Assembly (NCBI RefSeq): GCF_000621565.1
Contig: NZ_KK211308.1
Coordinates: forward strand, 1-64,000
Reading direction: 5' to 3'
DNA length: 64,000 bases
DNA from: Butyrivibrio sp. LB2008
GTDB lineage: Bacteria; Bacillota; Clostridia; Lachnospirales; Lachnospiraceae
Shown here one piece after another: positions 61,536 through 64,000 of this stretch (within the stretch, counting starts at the first letter, position 1; each line of letters opens with the position of its first letter). The notes below the pieces were generated by a model. The model did no database searches. It was not told the DNA's origin and saw only the letters and a program-made list of their open reading frames with translations. The position numbers and the translations under genes are program-made.

Positions 61536-63497
61536 TCAGCCTCCCAAATTACTATTATGCAAAAACTCAATAAACTGATCACGCGGCATCGGCCTTGCAT
61601 AGAAAAAGCCCTGTATATGGTCGCATCCGAGCCTTATTATCTGCTTAGCCTGCTCTCCCGTTTCAACTCCTTCAGCAACGATCTCTTTTCCGAGACTCTT
61701 GATTATCTTGATCATGTTATACATTATCATATATGAATTTTCCGATTCAAAAGCCGCCTGAACCGTGCCTTTGTCCAGTTTAAAAATCTTAACTGGCATC
61801 TCAGCCATTCTCGAAAAATTGGAATAGCCGGTTCCGAAATCATCCATAGAAAAAGTGATTCCCGCGCTCATTAACTTATTGATATTCTGGTCAATAACCG
61901 ATGTAACTCCTTTATCCCAAGTCTCCGTGATCTCCAGATTTATCCTCGAAGGTCCTATATTATATTTTTTCAGTGTCCCAAGAACATTCTCGGCAAGATT
62001 GGTCTGAATACAGTCAACTACCGAAAGATTGACTTCGACATATTCAAGGCCGTAACTTATAGCCTTGGTATTTGCAAGCATATCACATACCGAAGCCAGC
62101 ACAAATCTGTCTATTCCAAGCACCATGCCGTTCTTCTCGGCTATAGGCATAAACACCGCAGGTGAAATATAGCCGGATCTCGGGTCATTAAGCCTGATAA
62201 GCGCCTCACAGGAAGAAAATTTTCCCGTACCCGGCGAATATATAGGCTGATAATAAACTTCCAGCAATCCGCTATCAACCGCATGTCTTACCAGATTTCC
62301 AATCTTTTTATCATATTCGATATGCTTTAAATTAAGATCCGATACTCTGAGCACATATCTGCTTTCCCTCGAAAGCGCTTTGTACATCATGCTGCTGACC
62401 TCATCAAAACGGTCTATTGACTTTACATCATCGGGAAATCCGATTGCGCTTGTACTTACATCAAATCCCACCTTGAGGTCTCTTAGCTTGAAGTTATCCT
62501 TAAATCCGACTTTTATAGTATCTGAAAGCTTATCTATAATGTCAGATCCCGATTGAACATTTGGTATCAGCAGGGCAAAAAAGCCGTCTCTTGGCAAAAA
62601 AACTTCCACATCCTGCGCAGTCTTTTTCAAAAAATCCGTCATTTGTCTCAAAAGATCCGACGCAGCCTCCACCGATTCACTCCCAAGCATTATCAGAAGT
62701 TTATCAACTCTTATCTCCAAAAGAGTAAATGTCTTTTTCTGGATAAGTTTGGTATAAACAGCAAAATTAAGCGCATTCTTTGTTCCGATTCCCGACATTC
62801 TGTCGACGAACTCACTTGGATTCTGAAAGGTAAAAACACATAACAAAAGAGATAATGCAACACAAAATCCAAATACCGTTCCAAGCTTGAACACCACACG
62901 CATGGGAAAGCCAAGCAGCATCAGAATAAAATAGGTATAAATTGCCACCGTCTTTTCACTTGTAAGGATTCTTTTATATTTCACGATAAGATATAACGCA
63001 AAGATGAGATAAAGCACAATTCCTATATTTACCAATATATTATTCGGGAAAAAGTAGACAATCTCGCCATTTCTATCGAAATAATAAAAGAATTCGGTAA
63101 ATACCCCCGATAGAAGTATCAAAGTTGTAAAAGCCGAAGGAACTATGATCACAAGCTTTTTCCAAAACTTATTCTGTTGTATTCCGAAAATAGCCATCAG
63201 GTAGATTATGGAAAAGTATCCCATAAGATACGACATCACTTTTTCAACAATAACAACAAGACAGTTCATATCATAGGATAATAATTCCCGTAGCGCCTTA
63301 TCGTCTATCCACAATACATGTATGAGTCCCATCACATTCAGCAAAGTTGCAACGATAATAAGTCCGCCAAAAATACGACTCTGCTTACCGTAAGAGAACT
63401 CCCCCACTAAATGTATGACTATGATGACCGCCATCAGCACAAGTGCCGATATCGATATGCAAACATCATAATTGTTTGGATCGGTCAAAATTTCCAT
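61536..63497 (-). CDS. Membrane EAL-domain c-di-GMP phosphodiesterase
   Basis: 653 residues. Seven or eight N-terminal membrane helices (about 1-225) of a histidine-kinase-like sensor type. A degenerate GGDEF-like region (about 235-390) has no GGDEF motif. The EAL domain (about 400-650) has its catalytic set: SCEALIRL, NLSVVDC, LEITET, DDFGTGYSNF, KLDKGT, AEGVETGEQ and QGFFYARP. So it probably hydrolyses c-di-GMP. Its start overlaps the stop of another EAL gene (TGATG), so the two are translated together. Confidence 0.9.
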   Translation of the reverse strand: MEILTDPNNYDVCISISALVLMAVIIVIHLVGEFSYGKQSRIFGGLIIVATLLNVMGLIHVLWIDDKALRELLSYDMNCLVVIVEKVMSYLMGYFSIIYLMAIFGIQQNKFWKKLVIIVPSAFTTLILLSGVFTEFFYYFDRNGEIVYFFPNNILVNIGIVLYLIFALYLIVKYKRILTSEKTVAIYTYFILMLLGFPMRVVFKLGTVFGFCVALSLLLCVFTFQNPSEFVDRMSGIGTKNALNFAVYTKLIQKKTFTLLEIRVDKLLIMLGSESVEAASDLLRQMTDFLKKTAQDVEVFLPRDGFFALLIPNVQSGSDIIDKLSDTIKVGFKDNFKLRDLKVGFDVSTSAIGFPDDVKSIDRFDEVSSMMYKALSRESRYVLRVSDLNLKHIEYDKKIGNLVRHAVDSGLLEVYYQPIYSPGTGKFSSCEALIRLNDPRSGYISPAVFMPIAEKNGMVLGIDRFVLASVCDMLANTKAISYGLEYVEVNLSVVDCIQTNLAENVLGTLKKYNIGPSRINLEITETWDKGVTSVIDQNINKLMSAGITFSMDDFGTGYSNFSRMAEMPVKIFKLDKGTVQAAFESENSYMIMYNMIKIIKSLGKEIVAEGVETGEQAKQIIRLGCDHIQGFFYARPMPRDQFIEFLHNSNLGG

Positions 63498-64000
63498 CAG
63501 TACCCCTTTTCAAAATACTCATCAATCCTGTCCACATATGAATTGTCACTTACAGGTCTGCACATATAATTACCGATCAGATAATCACATCCCAGTTCCT
63601 CTGCTATATCCTTATCCTCCGGGGTATCCACACCCGAAGCACACACAAAAAGGCTGATATCATGGAACATATTCACAAGTCCGCTTATCACATTCATCAT
63701 ACGCTTCGAATTCCCTGCCATCCTCAGAAAACTTTTTGCAAAATTTATCTGCATAACGGGAAGTGCCATTATTCTCTCGATATTTCCATATCCGATTCCA
63801 TAATCATCAACTATAATGCTGACATTCAGCTCCTTTAACATCTTAAGATTTCTCTCAGCGATACTGTTCATCGTCGTAATAGCCGTCTCAGTCATCTTTA
63901 TACTTATCCAGGATCCCTCAACCTTTTCTTCTTTAAGCAAAATCTTAAACTTTCTGAGAAAATCACTTTTTGAAACTTCTCCCTGTGACATTGGGACAAT
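63497..64000 (-). CDS. Degenerate EAL-domain protein, 5' part outside window
   Basis: The frame is open to the window edge and continues beyond it (IVPMSQGEVSK corresponds to the NxSP strand). EAL-type landmarks are altered. MTETAI replaces LEITET and DDYGIGYGN is retained. NFAKSFL replaces KIDKSF (lysine lost), CASGVDT replaces AEGVET (Glu lost), and IGNYMCRP replaces QGYxxxxP (Gln lost). It is unlikely to be an active phosphodiesterase and may bind c-di-GMP or a protein partner. Confidence 0.75.
   Translation of the reverse strand: MVPMSQGEVSKSDFLRKFKILLKEEKVEGSWISIKMTETAITTMNSIAERNLKMLKELNVSIIVDDYGIGYGNIERIMALPVMQINFAKSFLRMAGNSKRMMNVISGLVNMFHDISLFVCASGVDTPEDKDIAEELGCDYLIGNYMCRPVSDNSYVDRIDEYFEKGY

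Noticed and set aside
61536-63497. Active diguanylate cyclase domain in the membrane EAL protein
   Set aside because: The region between the membrane helices and the EAL domain has a GGDEF-like layout but no GGDEF or similar active-site motif.

Overview
The window looks like a chromosomal segment from a Clostridia bacterium of the family Lachnospiraceae. Butyrivibrio or Pseudobutyrivibrio would fit, but the genus is not proven. The evidence is moderate GC, AGGAGG-type ribosome sites, a SCIFF peptide with its radical-SAM maturase (scfA/scfB), a fused SecDF, and the housekeeping run priA, def, fmt, YugP-like peptidase, rsmB and rlmN.

Layout. At 1-2.5 kb lie the 3' end of an IS200/IS605 transposase, a DUF6033-like protein and rlmN. 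At 2.5-3.0 kb an inverted-repeat-bounded element holds a broken toxin-like mini-gene. At 3.0-6.2 kb are a CPBP protease, a regulator remnant, rsmB and a histidine phosphatase. At 6.4-8.8 kb is a plus-strand membrane-protein/HTH operon. From 8.8 to 41 kb runs a minus-strand NRPS-PKS biosynthetic gene cluster. Its control locus is at 41.1-44.1 kb. At 44.2-64 kb are ordinary chromosomal genes: TIGR04076, YugP, fmt, def, a PD-(D/E)XK-like protein, priA, murE, recJ, secDF, SCIFF, a CBS/CorC protein, hisS and two EAL proteins. The cluster appears to sit inside the usual priA-def-fmt-yugP / rsmB-rlmN neighbourhood.

How the cluster may work. A fused acetyl-CoA carboxyltransferase (AccDA) would supply malonyl-CoA. 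A stand-alone carrier protein, a ketosynthase, a ketosynthase-like partner lacking the catalytic Cys, a ketoreductase and a dehydratase form a reducing type II PKS set with no enoyl reductase. That predicts an unsaturated, possibly polyene, acyl starter. The assembly line, in transcription order, reads C-A(Gly)-PCP, KS-AT-ACP, C-A-PCP-C-A(Lys2-like)-PCP, KS-[no AT]-ACP, C-A(Thr)-MT-PCP-reductase. The inferred product is an acyl-Gly-ketide-X-Y-ketide-(N-Me)Thr chain, released reductively as an aldehyde or alcohol, or possibly cyclised. A type II thioesterase, a Sfp-type PPTase, an MFS exporter and an ABC exporter complete the set.

Control. Between accDA and two tandem HTH/TPR regulators of RRNPP (Rgg/PlcR) type lies a 43-codon secreted-peptide gene. 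A shared DNA motif, core ATACGCYCTTTTG, usually paired as an inverted repeat, lies before accDA, before the first NRPS gene, before the ABC/PPTase operon and before the peptide gene. It also forms a perfect 18-bp palindrome downstream of the peptide gene. In the accDA and NRPS promoters the half-site replaces the -35 box at exactly the same spacing. This reads as an undescribed peptide quorum-sensing circuit that switches on a hybrid lipopeptide pathway. A second bipartite motif links the other regulator to a flavodoxin/ferredoxin gene.
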